From Pseudomonadota bacterium (lineage in GTDB: Bacteria; Pseudomonadota; Gammaproteobacteria; Xanthomonadales; Xanthomonadaceae): a stretch of DNA of 64,000 bases. Below, piece by piece: positions 1 to 9,208 of the stretch. Positions within the stretch are counted from its first letter, which is position 1. Each line of letters opens with the position of its first letter. The stretch is taken from assembly GCA_018242445.1 (NCBI GenBank), contig JAFEBW010000048.1, positions 1-64,000 on the forward strand, read 5' to 3'. The notes beneath the pieces are model-generated. The model was not told the origin of the DNA and did no database searches. It saw nothing but the letters and a program-made list of their open reading frames with translations. The position numbers and the translations under genes were made by a program.

Positions 1-134
1 GGCTCGTGGCCCTGGCAACTGTTCGGGATGTGAAGAAAGACTCCGCACCGACCCTGGCTCCCCCACGATCTCGTAATCTCAGGGATATCGGTCTGGGGCG
101 GAGGCGGAAACAACTTACAAGGGGATAAAAGCCG

Positions 135-183
135 CTTCCTGCTTCCTGCTTCCCGCTTTCCGCTTCCCGCTTTCCGTTTCCCG
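135..183. repeat. Tandem heptamer tract upstream of yihY
   Basis: Seven consecutive 7-nt units, all variants of CTTCCCG (CTTCCTG twice, CTTCCCG twice, CTTTCCG twice, TTTCCCG). Two further units (AGTCCCG) lie at 253-266, just before the GTG start at 283. The rest of 1-282 shows no gene that I can support. It has the same format as the tracts before ruvB, tolR, accC and groEL. Confidence 0.85.
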
Positions 184-282
184 AGTACGTCGCGCGCCTG
201 CGCTCCACCCTGCGGGCCGGCTTCGTCGTTCGCTCCTGCATCCTGCCTCCGCAGTCCCGAGTCCCGAGGGTATCCTTGCCCC

Positions 283-1569
283 GTGCAGCCATCCGTCTTC
301 CTTCGCCGCTGGATGCAGGGCTTCGATCGCGAGCGCGCCCGCGCCTTCATCGGCTTCCTGTGGCGGCGCTTCATCGACGACGATTGCCTTTCGCGCGCCA
401 GCGCGCTGGCCTTCACCAGCCTGCTGGCCTTGGTGCCCTTGACCGCCACCTTGCTGGGCGTGGTGGCGATGCTGCCGGTGTCCGCGCATTGGGGCGATGC
501 GTTGACCGCCTTCTTGTTCCGCCATTTCGTGCCCGGTGCGGCGTCCAGCATTTCGCGATATGTGCGCGAGTTCGCGCACAGCGCGCGCAGCCTGACCGGG
601 CTGGGCACGCTCGGCGTGCTGGTGACCGCGTTGCTGACGATGGCCAGCGTCGAGGATGCCTTCGGCCGCATCTGGCGGGTGCCGGTGCCGCGGCGGGCGC
701 TGGCGCGTTTTGCGATCTACTGCCTGGCCCTCGTGTTCGGGCCGCTGATCGGGGTGATGATCGTGGCGGTGTCCTCGTACGTGTTCTCGCTGCCGGCGAT
801 GGTCATGGCCGAAAAATCCACGCTGGCGCGCTTTGGCCTGCACCTGTTGCCCGTCCTGCTGGAATGGCTGGCCTTCGCGAGCGTGTACCGGATCGTCCCC
901 AATCGCGGCGTGCGGTCGATGCACGCGCTGGCCGGCGGCTTGCTGGCGGCGGTGCTGTTCGAGGGTGCCAAGTACGGCATCGCGCTCTACCTCGGTTATG
1001 CCTCCTACCAGAAGATCTACGGCGCGATGGCGGCGATGCCGATCTTCCTGTTGTGGTTGTGGCTGTCGTGGCTGATGGTGCTGCTGGGTGCCAGCTTCAC
1101 GGCCGCGTTGGCGTCCTTCCGTTACATGCCTGTGGCCATGCGCCTGCCGCGTGGCGCGGAGTTCTATGCGCTGCTGCGCCTGCTCGGGCGCTTCGAGCAC
1201 GCGCGTGTACGCGGGCGCGGCCTGCACAGCGAGCAACTGCATGCGCTCGAGCCGATCCTCGATGACGACCTGCTGCAACGCTTGCTCGGCGCGCTGGCCG
1301 CTGCCGGCCTCGTCGTCCGCGACGCGCGGGGGCGCTGGGAGTTGCGCCGCGACCTCGACGATCTCGACCTGCTGGAACTGCACGAGGCGGTCGGCTTGCC
1401 GGTACCGCTGGGCAATTGCGTTCTGCCTTGCAGCGACGATGCGCTAGGTCAGCGCGTGCTGGCCGCGCTGGAAACCCTGCGTCGCCCCCTGCGTGAGCAC
1501 ATGCGCCGCAGCGTCGGCAGCATCTATGCGGCACAATCGTCGAACCCCACGGAGCAGCCCGGCGCATGA
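283..1569 (+). CDS. yihY: YihY family inner membrane protein
   Basis: Predicted integral inner membrane protein of the YihY/UPF0761 family (historically mis-called RNase BN). The first ~280 residues carry about six hydrophobic segments, with the family-typical stretch beginning SRASALAFTSLLALVPL near residue 40. The C-terminal ~130 residues are hydrophilic and look like a cytoplasmic winged-helix-like extension, which is usual for the longer xanthomonad members (428 aa here). GTG at 283 is chosen because the conserved N-terminal basic region begins there and no ATG precedes it in frame. The stop overlaps the next start (ATGA at 1566-1569), so the TlpA-like lipoprotein is probably coupled to it. 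The biochemical function of the family is not established. Confidence 0.85.
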   Translation: MQPSVFLRRWMQGFDRERARAFIGFLWRRFIDDDCLSRASALAFTSLLALVPLTATLLGVVAMLPVSAHWGDALTAFLFRHFVPGAASSISRYVREFAHSARSLTGLGTLGVLVTALLTMASVEDAFGRIWRVPVPRRALARFAIYCLALVFGPLIGVMIVAVSSYVFSLPAMVMAEKSTLARFGLHLLPVLLEWLAFASVYRIVPNRGVRSMHALAGGLLAAVLFEGAKYGIALYLGYASYQKIYGAMAAMPIFLLWLWLSWLMVLLGASFTAALASFRYMPVAMRLPRGAEFYALLRLLGRFEHARVRGRGLHSEQLHALEPILDDDLLQRLLGALAAAGLVVRDARGRWELRRDLDDLDLLELHEAVGLPVPLGNCVLPCSDDALGQRVLAALETLRRPLREHMRRSVGSIYAAQSSNPTEQPGA

Positions 1570-2171
1570 ATTTCCTTCGCAGCATCCAGTGGGCCGCGTG
1601 CGCCGTGGCCGTCGCCATGCTCGGCGCCTGCCGGCAGGCGCCCGCGCCGGCAGCCAGTCCGGCAGCGGTGGCGTCGCCGGCTTCGACGACGGCAGGCACC
1701 GTTCGGCAATGCCTGCATCAGGCCAAGGCGAGTCCGGCATCGAGCAACGCGACCAACGCAAAGGACAAGCCGCAGCCCTCGCTGCGGGTGACCACCCTCG
1801 ACTGCGCCACCTTCGACCTTGCCGGCCAGCGCGGGCGCTGGGTGCTGGTCAACTTCTGGGCGACGTGGTGCGGGCCGTGCATCGAGGAGATGCCGGCGTT
1901 GACGCAGTTCGCCAAGGCGCATGCGAACGTGACCGTGCTGGGATTGAACACCGAGGACGGCATCGACGCGGCGACGCTGGATGGGTTTCTGCAGAAATAC
2001 GCGCCGGGCTATCCCATCGCGGTGATCGATCCCTACGACCCGCCGCCGGATTTCGATCCGCCGCGCGTGCTGCCCACGTCCTACCTGATCGATCCGGACG
2101 GCAGGCTGGCGCACAAGTTCCTCGGGCCGATCACCTTCAAGGATCTGCAACAACAGATCCAGTCTCGTTAG
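1566..2171 (+). CDS. TlpA-like thioredoxin-fold lipoprotein
   Basis: Probable periplasm-facing lipoprotein thiol-disulfide oxidoreductase of the TlpA/ResA class, 201 aa. The N-terminus has a basic/hydrophobic signal segment ending in lipobox LGAC (Cys22). An Ala/Ser/Pro-rich linker follows, then a thioredoxin fold with the active site WCGPC (Cys102, Cys105) inside VNFWATWCGPC. The cis-proline region appears as VLPTSYLIDPDG. It likely reduces or maintains disulfides of envelope proteins; the substrate cannot be told from sequence. It overlaps the yihY stop by ATGA and is followed after 26 nt by the acylphosphatase gene. A second TlpA-like protein lies at 57097-57687. Confidence 0.85.
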   Translation: MNFLRSIQWAACAVAVAMLGACRQAPAPAASPAAVASPASTTAGTVRQCLHQAKASPASSNATNAKDKPQPSLRVTTLDCATFDLAGQRGRWVLVNFWATWCGPCIEEMPALTQFAKAHANVTVLGLNTEDGIDAATLDGFLQKYAPGYPIAVIDPYDPPPDFDPPRVLPTSYLIDPDGRLAHKFLGPITFKDLQQQIQSR

Positions 2172-2197
2172 CAGCGACTCGCCACAGGGGGCGAACG

Positions 2198-2464
2198 ATG
2201 GAGGCAGCATTCTTTCTGGTCAGCGGCCGCGTGCAGGGCGTGGGCTTCCGCGCCGGCACCCGCCACGAGGCGCTGGGCCTGGGCTTGTCGGGCTACGCGC
2301 ACAATCGCGCGGACGGCAAGGTCGAGATTTTCGTGCAGGGCACGCCGCAGGCCATCGACAGCTTCGCGCGCTGGGTTGGCTGCGGGCCGCCGCTGGCGAA
2401 GGTCGAGCAGGTGCTGCGCCAGCGTGCGCAGCCGCGCGAGATGGCCGGCTTCGGGGTGGGCTGA
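2198..2464 (+). CDS. acyP: Acylphosphatase
   Basis: Small (88 aa) acylphosphatase, hydrolysing carboxyl-phosphate bonds such as acetyl phosphate or 1,3-bisphosphoglycerate. The signature GRVQGVGFR is present, with the phosphate-binding Arg18; the catalytic Asn is Asn36 in SGYAHN (the usual motif is GWVRN, so Tyr-Ala-His replaces Trp-Val-Arg). The length is normal for the family. ATG at 2198 is preceded by a purine-rich CAGGGGG stretch. It ends 10 nt from the convergent end of the XRE regulator. Confidence 0.92.
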   Translation: MEAAFFLVSGRVQGVGFRAGTRHEALGLGLSGYAHNRADGKVEIFVQGTPQAIDSFARWVGCGPPLAKVEQVLRQRAQPREMAGFGVG

Positions 2465-2474
2465 GGCGCCGGTT

Positions 2475-2825
2475 TCAATCGCCTGCGGCGCGCTTGCGCG
2501 CGATGCGCACATCGGCCATGCCGCGCGCCACTTCCAGCAGCGCGCCCTGCTGTTTGGTGGTCAGTTCGCGGTAGGCGGCGAGCAGTTCGTGTTCGCCCTT
2601 GGTGCGCGCCGGATCGAGTGCGCTGGCGATCTCGCCGAGCAGGGCACCGGCCGGCACGCCGAAGGTCTTGGCCAGCGCGTCGATCTGTTCCTTGCCCGGC
2701 ATCTTCTCGCCGCGCAGCCACGCGCTGACGGTGGCTGCGCCGGCCTTGGGGATGGCCATCGCGATGTCGGTGGCCGACAGGCCGCGCGCCTTGGCCAGCA
2801 GGCGCAGGGTGGAATCCAGTCCCAT
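2475..2825 (-). CDS. XRE-family helix-turn-helix regulator
   Basis: Small DNA-binding protein of 116 aa. Residues ~4-50 form a lambda-repressor-like HTH (LLAKARGLSATDIAMAI, then ATVSAWLRG as recognition helix), with a helical C-terminal half rich in Glu/Ala/Arg. The ATG at 2825 (reading MGLDSTLRLL) is chosen over an upstream frame extension because the upstream residues are translated REP repeat. Target and ligand are unknown. No adjacent toxin gene is seen: the neighbours are acylphosphatase (convergent) and moaB across a repeat-filled gap. Confidence 0.75.
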   Translation of the reverse strand: MGLDSTLRLLAKARGLSATDIAMAIPKAGAATVSAWLRGEKMPGKEQIDALAKTFGVPAGALLGEIASALDPARTKGEHELLAAYRELTTKQQGALLEVARGMADVRIARKRAAGD

Positions 2826-2890
2826 GGGCGATTCCTCGCTATGGCATTGGGGGCAAGATACATCACTCGGGGTGAAGAACGGCGGAAGAA

Positions 2891-3068
2891 CCCTCTCCCC
2901 TTGCGGGAGAGGGTGGCGCGCAGCGCCGGGAGAGGGGGGAAGGTGCACCGGAGCGCGGACAACCCCCTCCCAGCCTTCCGGCCCTACCGGGCGTTCTTCG
3001 GCGCGCGAACTGCCATCGGCAGTTCGCAATCACGCCTCATCACCCCCTGCTTCGCAAGGGGAGGGGTG
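2891..3068. repeat. REP/BIME-like palindromic repeats
   Basis: Almost the whole 298-nt gap between the XRE regulator and moaB is palindromic. 2891-2940 carries CCCTCTCCCC/GGGAGAGGG hairpin arms followed by a GGCGC/GCGCC hairpin. 2962-3068 carries further CCCCTCCC hairpins ending in TTCGCAAGGGGAGGGG. It belongs to the same family as the repeats at 4133, 8526, 10167, 19543, 21055, 33203, 59611 and 60443. No gene is seen here. Confidence 0.75.
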
Positions 3069-3123
3069 GAAGCATGTCCTCCCACTGCTGTCGAATGGGG
3101 GAGAGTCAAAAGCGCGTTGCTGC

Positions 3124-3630
3124 TTATTCCTTCAACCGCGGCCGCAGGGCGACGAGGTTGCAGGGCTTGGTACAGCCATCCATCTGCGCGCGGATGAGGT
3201 TCTCCCAGCCGGTACGGCAGGCCGAGGTGGAGCCTGGCAGGCAGAACACGAAGGTGCCGTTGGCGAGGCCGGCGAATGCGCGCGACTGCATCGCGCTGGT
3301 GCCGATCTCGGCAAAACTGATCGCGCGGAAGATCTCGCCGAAGCCATCCATCACCTTGTCCAGTAGCGGCAGCAGTGCTTCAGGGGTGGAATCGCGGCCG
3401 GTGAATCCGGTGCCGCCGGTGACGAGGATGCCGTCCACCGCCGCATCGGCGATCCAGCGCGAGACCACCGCGCGCAGCAGGTATTTGTCGTCCGGCTGCA
3501 AGGCGCGCTCGTGCAGGCGGTGGCCCGCTTCGACCAGAGCATTGGCGAGGTAATCGCCGGAGGTGTCGTTGGCGGGCGTGCGCGAGTCGGACACGGTCAG
3601 CACGCACAGGTTCAGCGATTGGAGGGCCAT
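3124..3630 (-). CDS. moaB: Molybdenum cofactor biosynthesis protein MoaB
   Basis: MogA/MoaB-type molybdopterin adenylyltransferase family member, 168 aa, close to the usual MoaB length. It carries the fold signature VTGGTGFTGRD for molybdopterin binding, an early VSDSRT segment and a late LPGST loop. In the family it catalyses or assists adenylylation of molybdopterin before metal insertion. It starts 9 nt downstream of the GNAT gene on the same strand, so the two are probably cotranscribed. No other moa/moe gene is in the window. Confidence 0.9.
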   Translation of the reverse strand: MALQSLNLCVLTVSDSRTPANDTSGDYLANALVEAGHRLHERALQPDDKYLLRAVVSRWIADAAVDGILVTGGTGFTGRDSTPEALLPLLDKVMDGFGEIFRAISFAEIGTSAMQSRAFAGLANGTFVFCLPGSTSACRTGWENLIRAQMDGCTKPCNLVALRPRLKE

Positions 3631-3639
3631 CAGGAATGC

Positions 3640-4086
3640 TCAGCAGTCGATGTGGAAGTGCAGGTTGCCATCCTGCGCCCAGCCGGCGCGGCGATACAGC
3701 GCCTGCGCGGCGAGGTTGGATGGCGCGGTTTCCAGTTGCAGGCCCAGCGCGCCGGTCTGGCGGGCGAAGGCCATGGATGCGTCGAGCAGCGCGCGGGCGA
3801 TGCCGTGGCGACGTGCTGCGGGGGCGACGTACAGATCGTTGAGCGTCCACACCCGGCCCATGCGGACGGAGGAGAAGATCGGATACAACTGCACGAAACC
3901 AGCCGCAGCGTGGTCATGCCGGGCGAGCAGCAGCACGGATTCGTCACGGGCGATGCGCTCGCCGAGGAAGGCGCGCGCGCCGGCGAGGTCGGCGGCTTGT
4001 TCGTAGAACTGCCGGTAGGCGTCGAACAACGTTGCCAGCGCATCGAGGTCGGCGAGGTCGGCGCGGTGGATGGTGGTAGACATCAT
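3640..4086 (-). CDS. GNAT family N-acetyltransferase
   Basis: GCN5-related acetyltransferase of about 148 aa. The acetyl-CoA binding region reads VAPAARRHGIARALLDASMAFA (motif A with R/Q-x-x-G-x-G/A), followed by the ALYRRAGW motif B. The substrate is unknown. Two tandem ATGs (4086 and 4083) follow a GGAG; either could be the start. An upstream in-frame extension is rejected because it is translated REP repeat. It is probably cotranscribed with moaB downstream. Confidence 0.85.
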   Translation of the reverse strand: MMSTTIHRADLADLDALATLFDAYRQFYEQAADLAGARAFLGERIARDESVLLLARHDHAAAGFVQLYPIFSSVRMGRVWTLNDLYVAPAARRHGIARALLDASMAFARQTGALGLQLETAPSNLAAQALYRRAGWAQDGNLHFHIDC

Positions 4087-4132
4087 CGACGCTCCATCAT
4101 GTAAATCCTCGGGTGGCTGTTCACTCCGCTTT

Positions 4133-4259
4133 CCCTCTCCCTCCGGGAGAGGGTGCCGAAGGCGGGTGAGGGAACCTTCTCGCACCTAACCAAGACAATC
4201 GGCACTTTCCGCGTCTGCCCTCATCCGCCCTGCGGGCACCTTCTCCCGGAGGGAGAAGG
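4133..4259. repeat. Inverted pair of REP elements (BIME-like)
   Basis: The left arm 4133-4173 (CCCTCTCCCTCCGGGAGAGGG hairpin followed by GCCGAAGGC) is repeated in inverted orientation at about 4219-4259, separated by ~45 nt of unique sequence. It lies between the GNAT gene and the 3' end of prfA. The same pair architecture is seen at 10167-10294. Confidence 0.85.
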
Positions 4260-4291
4260 AAATGCAAACGGCTTCGTATCCATCGTGTGTT

Positions 4292-5386
4292 TCACACCGC
4301 CTCCGTCAACAGCTTCAGTTCATCGGCCTGATGCTCGCGGGTGAGCCGTTCGACGAGATCGTCCAGATCGCCGTCGATGATGTTGGGCAGGTCGTACAAG
4401 GTCAGCCCTTCGACGCGATGGTCGGTGATGCGGCCCTGCGGGAAGTTGTAGGTGCGGATGCGCTGGCTGCGGTCGCCGCTGCCGACTTGCAGGCGTCGTG
4501 AAGCTGCCGTCGCCGCCACGGCCTTGGCGCGTTCGGCTTCCAGCAGCATGGCTTTGAGCCGCTGCATCGCCTTGTCGCGGTTGGCGTGCTGCGAGCGTTC
4601 GGTCTGGTTTTCCACCACGATGCCGCTGGGCACATGGGTGATGCGGATCGCCGATTCGGTCTTGTTGACGTGCTGGCCGCCGGCGCCGGAGCTGCGGAAG
4701 GTGTCGATCTTCAACTCGGCGGGATTGACCTGCACCTCGCCCACTTCCGCATCGTCGGGCAGGATCGCCACCGTCGCCGCCGAGGTGTGGATGCGGCCTT
4801 GCGCCTCGGTCGCGGGCACGCGCTGCACGCGGTGGGTGCCGGATTCGAACTTCAATTTGGAATACGCGCCGCGGCCCTCGACGCGCGCGACGATTTCCTT
4901 GTAGCCGCCGTGCTCGCCGGGGTTGGCCGATTCGATCTCGACCTTCCAGCCGCGCCGCTCCGCGTAGCGCGCATACATGCGGAACAGGTCGCCGGCGAAG
5001 ATCGCCGCCTCGTCGCCGCCGGTGCCGGCGCGCACTTCGAGAAACAGGTTGGCCTCGTCGCGCGGATCGGCCGGGATCAGCAGCAGGCCGAGGCGCTCGT
5101 CGAGTTCGGCGATGCGTGCCTGCGTGGCGGGGATCTCCGCTTCGGCCAGTTCGCGCAGTTCGGGGTCCTCGCACAGGGCCTGCGCGGCGGCGAGATCGGC
5201 CTGTGCACGCTGGTAGTCGGCGTAGGCGAGGACGATGGGTTCGAGCTGGGCGAACTCGCGCGAGAGCTCGCGGAAGCGCCGGGGATCGACCAGCGCATCG
5301 GGTTCGGCGAGCGATCGCGCGACTTCCTCGCGGCGCTCGGCGAGCGCTTCAATCTTGCGCAGCAGGCTCGGAACCACCGGGGGCAT
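4292..5386 (-). CDS. prfA: Peptide chain release factor 1
   Basis: RF1 recognises UAA/UAG stop codons and triggers peptidyl-tRNA hydrolysis on the ribosome. The GGQ catalytic loop is present in [17 protein letters not shown], and the domain 1 coiled-coil helices occupy the N-terminal ~100 residues. 364 aa, close to the usual 360. The start (reading [15 protein letters not shown]) lies 38 nt inside the 3' end of hemA, consistent with the common hemA-prfA operon and translational coupling. No downstream prmC is visible; a REP pair follows instead. Confidence 0.95.
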   Translation of the reverse strand: MPPVVPSLLRKIEALAERREEVARSLAEPDALVDPRRFRELSREFAQLEPIVLAYADYQRAQADLAAAQALCEDPELRELAEAEIPATQARIAELDERLGLLLIPADPRDEANLFLEVRAGTGGDEAAIFAGDLFRMYARYAERRGWKVEIESANPGEHGGYKEIVARVEGRGAYSKLKFESGTHRVQRVPATEAQGRIHTSAATVAILPDDAEVGEVQVNPAELKIDTFRSSGAGGQHVNKTESAIRITHVPSGIVVENQTERSQHANRDKAMQRLKAMLLEAERAKAVAATAASRRLQVGSGDRSQRIRTYNFPQGRITDHRVEGLTLYDLPNIIDGDLDDLVERLTREHQADELKLLTEAV

Positions 5387-6653
5387 CCAGGTCGTCGTCG
5401 GCCGTCGCCTCGCCGAACAGGCGCGCGGCGGCGGCCAGCACCTGCGCGTCGCCGGCATGCGCGGCGCGGCGCAGGCCGGCGCTGGGCGCGTGCAGCAGCT
5501 TGTTGGTCAGGCCGTGCGCGAGTTGGTCGAGCACCGCCTGCGGGTCGCGGCCGGCGGCGAGTTGTTCCCTCGCCTTCGCCAGCGCGGCATCGCGCAGGGC
5601 TGCGCCGTTCGCACGCAGCGCCTTGAGCGTGTCCTGCCGCGTGCTGCCGCGCCACCACGCCATGTACTGCTCGACTTGCAGGTCGATCAGGGTTTCGGCT
5701 TCGCTCGCGGCCTGCTGGCGCGAGCGGCGATTCTCGCTGATCGCCTGATCGAGATCGTCGATGGTGTACAGGTACACGTCGTCCAGCGCGGCCACGGCGG
5801 TTTCGATGTCGCGCGGCACGGCCAGATCGAGCAGGAACATCGGCGCATGCCGGCGCGCCTTGATGGCATGTTCGACCGCAGCGCGTGCGATCACCGGTTC
5901 GCGGGCGGCGGTGGCGCTGATGACGATGTCGGCCTCGGCGAGGTGACGGTCGAGATCGGTCAATGGCAGGGCCACGCCGCCGAAACGATGCGCGAGTTGC
6001 TGGGCGTGATCGAGCGTGCGATTGGCAACCAGCAGGCGGCGGACGTTGGCGTCCGCCAGATGGCGTGCGGCCAGCTCGATGGTTTCGCCGGCGCCGACCA
6101 GCAACACGCTGGCGTGGTCGAGGCGCGCGAACACCTGCTGCGCCAGCCGCACCGCGGCGTAGGCTACCGACACCGGATGCGCGCCGATGCGGGTATCGGT
6201 ACGCACCCGCTTGGCCACCGCGAAACCGTGCTGGAACAGGCGATCGAGCGACGTTTTCAGGGCATGCGCGGTGCGCGCGAGCCGCCACGCCTCCTTCACC
6301 TGTCCCAGGATCTGCGGCTCGCCCAGCACCAGCGAGTCCAGCCCCGCGGCGACCCGGAACAGGTGGCGCACGGCGCGCGCATCCAGATGCCGGTACAGGT
6401 AATCGTCCAGCTCGCCATGGCCCAGCCCATGGTGCCCGGCCAGCCAGCGCGTCAGCGCGGCTTCGCCCTGCGGGTCGATGTGCGCGTACAGCTCGGTGCG
6501 GTTGCAGGTGGACAGCAGTGCGGCCTCGTGCACCCCGGCCATCGCACGCAGCGACGCCAGCGCCTCGGGCAGCGCTTCGGGAGCGAACGCCACCTTCTCG
6601 CGCAAGGCGAGCGGGGCAGTCAGGTGGTTCAGTCCGAGGGCCAGCAGGGGCAT
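5349..6653 (-). CDS. hemA: Glutamyl-tRNA reductase
   Basis: First committed step of C5-pathway tetrapyrrole synthesis: NADPH-dependent reduction of glutamyl-tRNA(Glu) to glutamate-1-semialdehyde. The catalytic Cys50 sits in STCNRTE. A Rossmann NADPH site appears as [17 protein letters not shown] (~residue 180), and the C-terminal dimerisation helix follows ~residue 320. 434 aa is normal. It heads the hemA-prfA operon and is divergent from the TPR gene across ~155 nt, which must hold both promoters. Confidence 0.96.
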   Translation of the reverse strand: MPLLALGLNHLTAPLALREKVAFAPEALPEALASLRAMAGVHEAALLSTCNRTELYAHIDPQGEAALTRWLAGHHGLGHGELDDYLYRHLDARAVRHLFRVAAGLDSLVLGEPQILGQVKEAWRLARTAHALKTSLDRLFQHGFAVAKRVRTDTRIGAHPVSVAYAAVRLAQQVFARLDHASVLLVGAGETIELAARHLADANVRRLLVANRTLDHAQQLAHRFGGVALPLTDLDRHLAEADIVISATAAREPVIARAAVEHAIKARRHAPMFLLDLAVPRDIETAVAALDDVYLYTIDDLDQAISENRRSRQQAASEAETLIDLQVEQYMAWWRGSTRQDTLKALRANGAALRDAALAKAREQLAAGRDPQAVLDQLAHGLTNKLLHAPSAGLRRAAHAGDAQVLAAAARLFGEATADDDLDAPGGSEPAAQD

Positions 6654-6809
6654 GGATCGAAGGTCGATGCGATAGACTGGCGCGATGCGCGCACGTTCCC
6701 TTCGTCATTGTACCTGCCGCGACCCCGAGCGGTCGCGCCGGGCTTGTTCTTGGCCGCGTTCCGGCTGCGCTGGATGCGCGCCCAGATGAGTCGGCGGATC
6801 GGGAAATCC

Positions 6810-8480
6810 ATGCGCAAGGTGGCGTGGTTGGCGCTGATGATGACGTTGAGCGGCGCATCGGCCGCCGCTACGTCCGCGCCTGTCGCCTTGCCGCCTTCGC
6901 CCACGGTACAGCAGGCCGGCGATGTATTGGGCGATCTGCTCAAGGGCGAGTTCCAGGTACAGTCCGGCGCCAGCCGATCCGCGGCACAGGACTATCTGCA
7001 GGCTGCCTTGATCTCGTCCGATCCGGCCGTGGCGCAGCGGGCCGCGGCGATCGCCCTGCTCGCGCACGAAGATGCCTTGGCCGCACGCGCGGTCGCACGC
7101 TGGCGGCAGCTCGCACCCCGATCCGACGATCTGGCCGGGGTCGAAGCCCTGCTCGCCCTGCGTCGCGGCGATCGCGCCGCTGCCAGTGCTGGACTGCTGG
7201 CGATGCTCGATCGCGGCGACTGGCAGCGCGTGCTGCGCACCCTGATGTCGGCCACCGACAGCCCGACCTCGGCACCGGTCGCCAACGACCTGTTGCAGCG
7301 CGGGCATTGGCCGGCGAACTTCGAGGCGTGGCTGGCGTTCGGCGACGTGGCGCGCAGGCTTGGCGATCCGCAACTGGGCAAACTGGTTATCAGTTCGGTG
7401 TTGTTGCGTTATCCCAATGAGCCGAGGGGCTACTTGCTGGCCGCATTGCAACTGGGTGAGAGCGGCGATGTTGCCAATGCCCACGTCGCCATCGCCCACG
7501 CGCTGGAGTTGAGTGGCGGCGATGCAAAATTGCGCGATCAGGCCGCCGCCGCGTATGCGCAAATCGGCGATCTGCGCATGGCGGCGCAAACCCAGGCACA
7601 CGGCGCGCAGACGGACGACACTTACGCCACGCGCGCGGCGTGGCTGGCGCGCGCCGACGACAAGCCTGCGCTCGCCGCGTTGTATGCGGAGGTGAAGACG
7701 CATGCCGCGGCCCCCGATTCCGAACGCGGCCTGTTGCTGGGCCAGCTCGCCGAATACCTCCAGCGCCCCGACGAGGCGCTGGCGTGGTACCGCGGCGTGG
7801 CCGACGGCAATGCGCGCGACGATGCCAGCAACCGCATCGCCATCGTGCTGGAGGGCAAGGGCGATCTGGCCGGCGCGCTGGACATGCTGCGTACCCAGCG
7901 CCGCGACGCCAGCGACAACCCGGATGCGCAAATCGATAGCTACCGCATCGAGGCCGAATTGCTGGCCAAGCACGACCGCAAGCCCGAGGCGCTGGCGGCC
8001 TACGACCGCGGCCTGGCCTTCTTCGACGGCGATCCGGGACTGTTGTACGGCCGCGCCCTGCTGCTGGAGGACATGGATCGCATCCCGGAAGCCGAGGCCG
8101 ACCTGCGCGCGATCATCGCCGCCGATCCGAACAACGCCGAAGCCCTGAATGCACTGGGCTATACCCTGGCCGACCGTACCGAACGCTACGCCGAGGCGCA
8201 GGCCTTGATCGAGAAAGCGCTGCGCCTGAAGCCCGACTCGCCGGCCTTTCTCGACAGTCTCGGCTGGGTGCAGCACAGGCTCGGCCGCGATGCCGAGTCG
8301 CTGCGTAACCTGCGTCGTGCGTTCTCGCTGCTCAAGGATCCGGAGATCGCCGCGCACCTGGGCGAGGTGTTGTGGCTGCATGGCGACAAGGATGGCGCGC
8401 GCGCGGTGTGGAAGCAGGGGCTGGCGCTGGACAAGGACAACCGCGCGATGCAGCGGGTCGAAAAGACCTATCACCCATGA
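6810..8480 (+). CDS. Tetratricopeptide repeat protein, exported
   Basis: A Sec signal peptide (basic MRK, then hydrophobic WLALMMTLSGASA) leads a ~556-aa helical protein made of TPR-like repeats. The best are in the C-terminal half (e.g. PNNAEALNALGYTLAD, then PDSPAFLDSLGWVQHRLG). It is the exported TPR protein usually seen next to lolB in xanthomonads; it probably acts in the periplasm or at the outer membrane, partner unknown. ATG at 6810 follows GGGAAATCC; an in-frame ATG at 6786 is an alternative giving a longer basic n-region. The stop overlaps the lolB ATG (ATGA, 8477-8480). Confidence 0.8.
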   Translation: MRKVAWLALMMTLSGASAAATSAPVALPPSPTVQQAGDVLGDLLKGEFQVQSGASRSAAQDYLQAALISSDPAVAQRAAAIALLAHEDALAARAVARWRQLAPRSDDLAGVEALLALRRGDRAAASAGLLAMLDRGDWQRVLRTLMSATDSPTSAPVANDLLQRGHWPANFEAWLAFGDVARRLGDPQLGKLVISSVLLRYPNEPRGYLLAALQLGESGDVANAHVAIAHALELSGGDAKLRDQAAAAYAQIGDLRMAAQTQAHGAQTDDTYATRAAWLARADDKPALAALYAEVKTHAAAPDSERGLLLGQLAEYLQRPDEALAWYRGVADGNARDDASNRIAIVLEGKGDLAGALDMLRTQRRDASDNPDAQIDSYRIEAELLAKHDRKPEALAAYDRGLAFFDGDPGLLYGRALLLEDMDRIPEAEADLRAIIAADPNNAEALNALGYTLADRTERYAEAQALIEKALRLKPDSPAFLDSLGWVQHRLGRDAESLRNLRRAFSLLKDPEIAAHLGEVLWLHGDKDGARAVWKQGLALDKDNRAMQRVEKTYHP

Positions 8481-9208
8481 AGGCTGGCGCCATCCCGATT
8501 GATGAATGTGCCTGCACCAACACTCCATCCCCCGCTTGCGGGGGATGGTTGGGGTGGGGGGCTGCGGCCTACGAAAACATCTGCCCTTCAAAGCTTTCCC
8601 ACCGGTCAGCGACGACCGCGGTTTGCCTGCTGATGCTCTTGCTGGCCGCCTGCGCGCAGGCGCCGATCCGTCGTGACGCCGATACCGCCCTGCTCGCGGC
8701 GCAGACGCAGCGCGAGGAGGCGCTGGCGGCGCAGCCGGACTGGTCGCTGACCGGCCGCATCGCGATCAGCGATGGCAAGGACGGCGGCAGCGGCCGCATC
8801 GACTGGTCGCAGCACGGCGATGATTTCGACATCCGCCTGAGTGCACCGGTCACCCGGCAGAGCTGGCGCATGCTGCGCGAGCACGGCCATGTGCTGCTGG
8901 AAGGGCTGGAAGGCGGCACCCGCGAGGGCGACGATGCGCAAGCGTTGTTGCAACAGGCGCTGGGCTGGGTGGTGCCGGTGGACGCGCTGGCGGCGTGGGT
9001 GCGTGGCGCGCGCGCCAACCCCGGCGATGCGCGCATGCAGTTCGATGCCGACGGCAAACCCGCGCTGCTGAGCGAACAGGATTGGACGGTCGAATACCGC
9101 GCGTGGGAACCAACGGGCAACCCGCCGCTGCCGCAGAAGGTGTTCGCCAACCGCGGCCAGGATCGCGTGCGGCTGGCGATCGAGCACTGGAACCCGCCGC
9201 CGCCGTGA
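8477..9208 (+). CDS. lolB: Outer-membrane lipoprotein insertase LolB
   Basis: LolB accepts lipoproteins from LolA and inserts them into the inner leaflet of the outer membrane. After a lipobox (LLLAAC, Cys at residue 59 from this start) comes a typical LolB beta-barrel half-clam body with [12 protein letters not shown] and a [13 protein letters not shown] segment. The only in-frame ATG in a plausible place overlaps the TPR gene stop (8477). That start places a REP element (8526-8560) inside the N-terminus, giving an abnormally long n-region. A TTG at 8549 would give a more normal signal peptide. The stop overlaps the ispE GTG (GTGA, 9205-9208). Confidence 0.85.
   Translation: MKAGAIPIDECACTNTPSPACGGWLGWGAAAYENICPSKLSHRSATTAVCLLMLLLAACAQAPIRRDADTALLAAQTQREEALAAQPDWSLTGRIAISDGKDGGSGRIDWSQHGDDFDIRLSAPVTRQSWRMLREHGHVLLEGLEGGTREGDDAQALLQQALGWVVPVDALAAWVRGARANPGDARMQFDADGKPALLSEQDWTVEYRAWEPTGNPPLPQKVFANRGQDRVRLAIEHWNPPPP
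8526..8560. repeat. REP-like palindrome at the lolB 5' end
   Basis: Hairpin ATCCCCCGCTTGCGGGGGAT followed by GGTTGGGGTGGGGG, the same unit as at 59611 (inside dsbD) and 21055. It is in the reading frame between the lolB ATG at 8477 and the lipoprotein signal segment. Confidence 0.85.

Noticed and set aside
2475..2825. XRE regulator as an antitoxin
   Set aside because: There is no partner toxin gene on either side; the neighbours are acylphosphatase and moaB.
5235..6780. Very long N-terminal extension of the TPR protein, antisense to hemA and prfA
   Set aside because: It would run through both conserved genes. The signal peptide at 6810 marks the real start.
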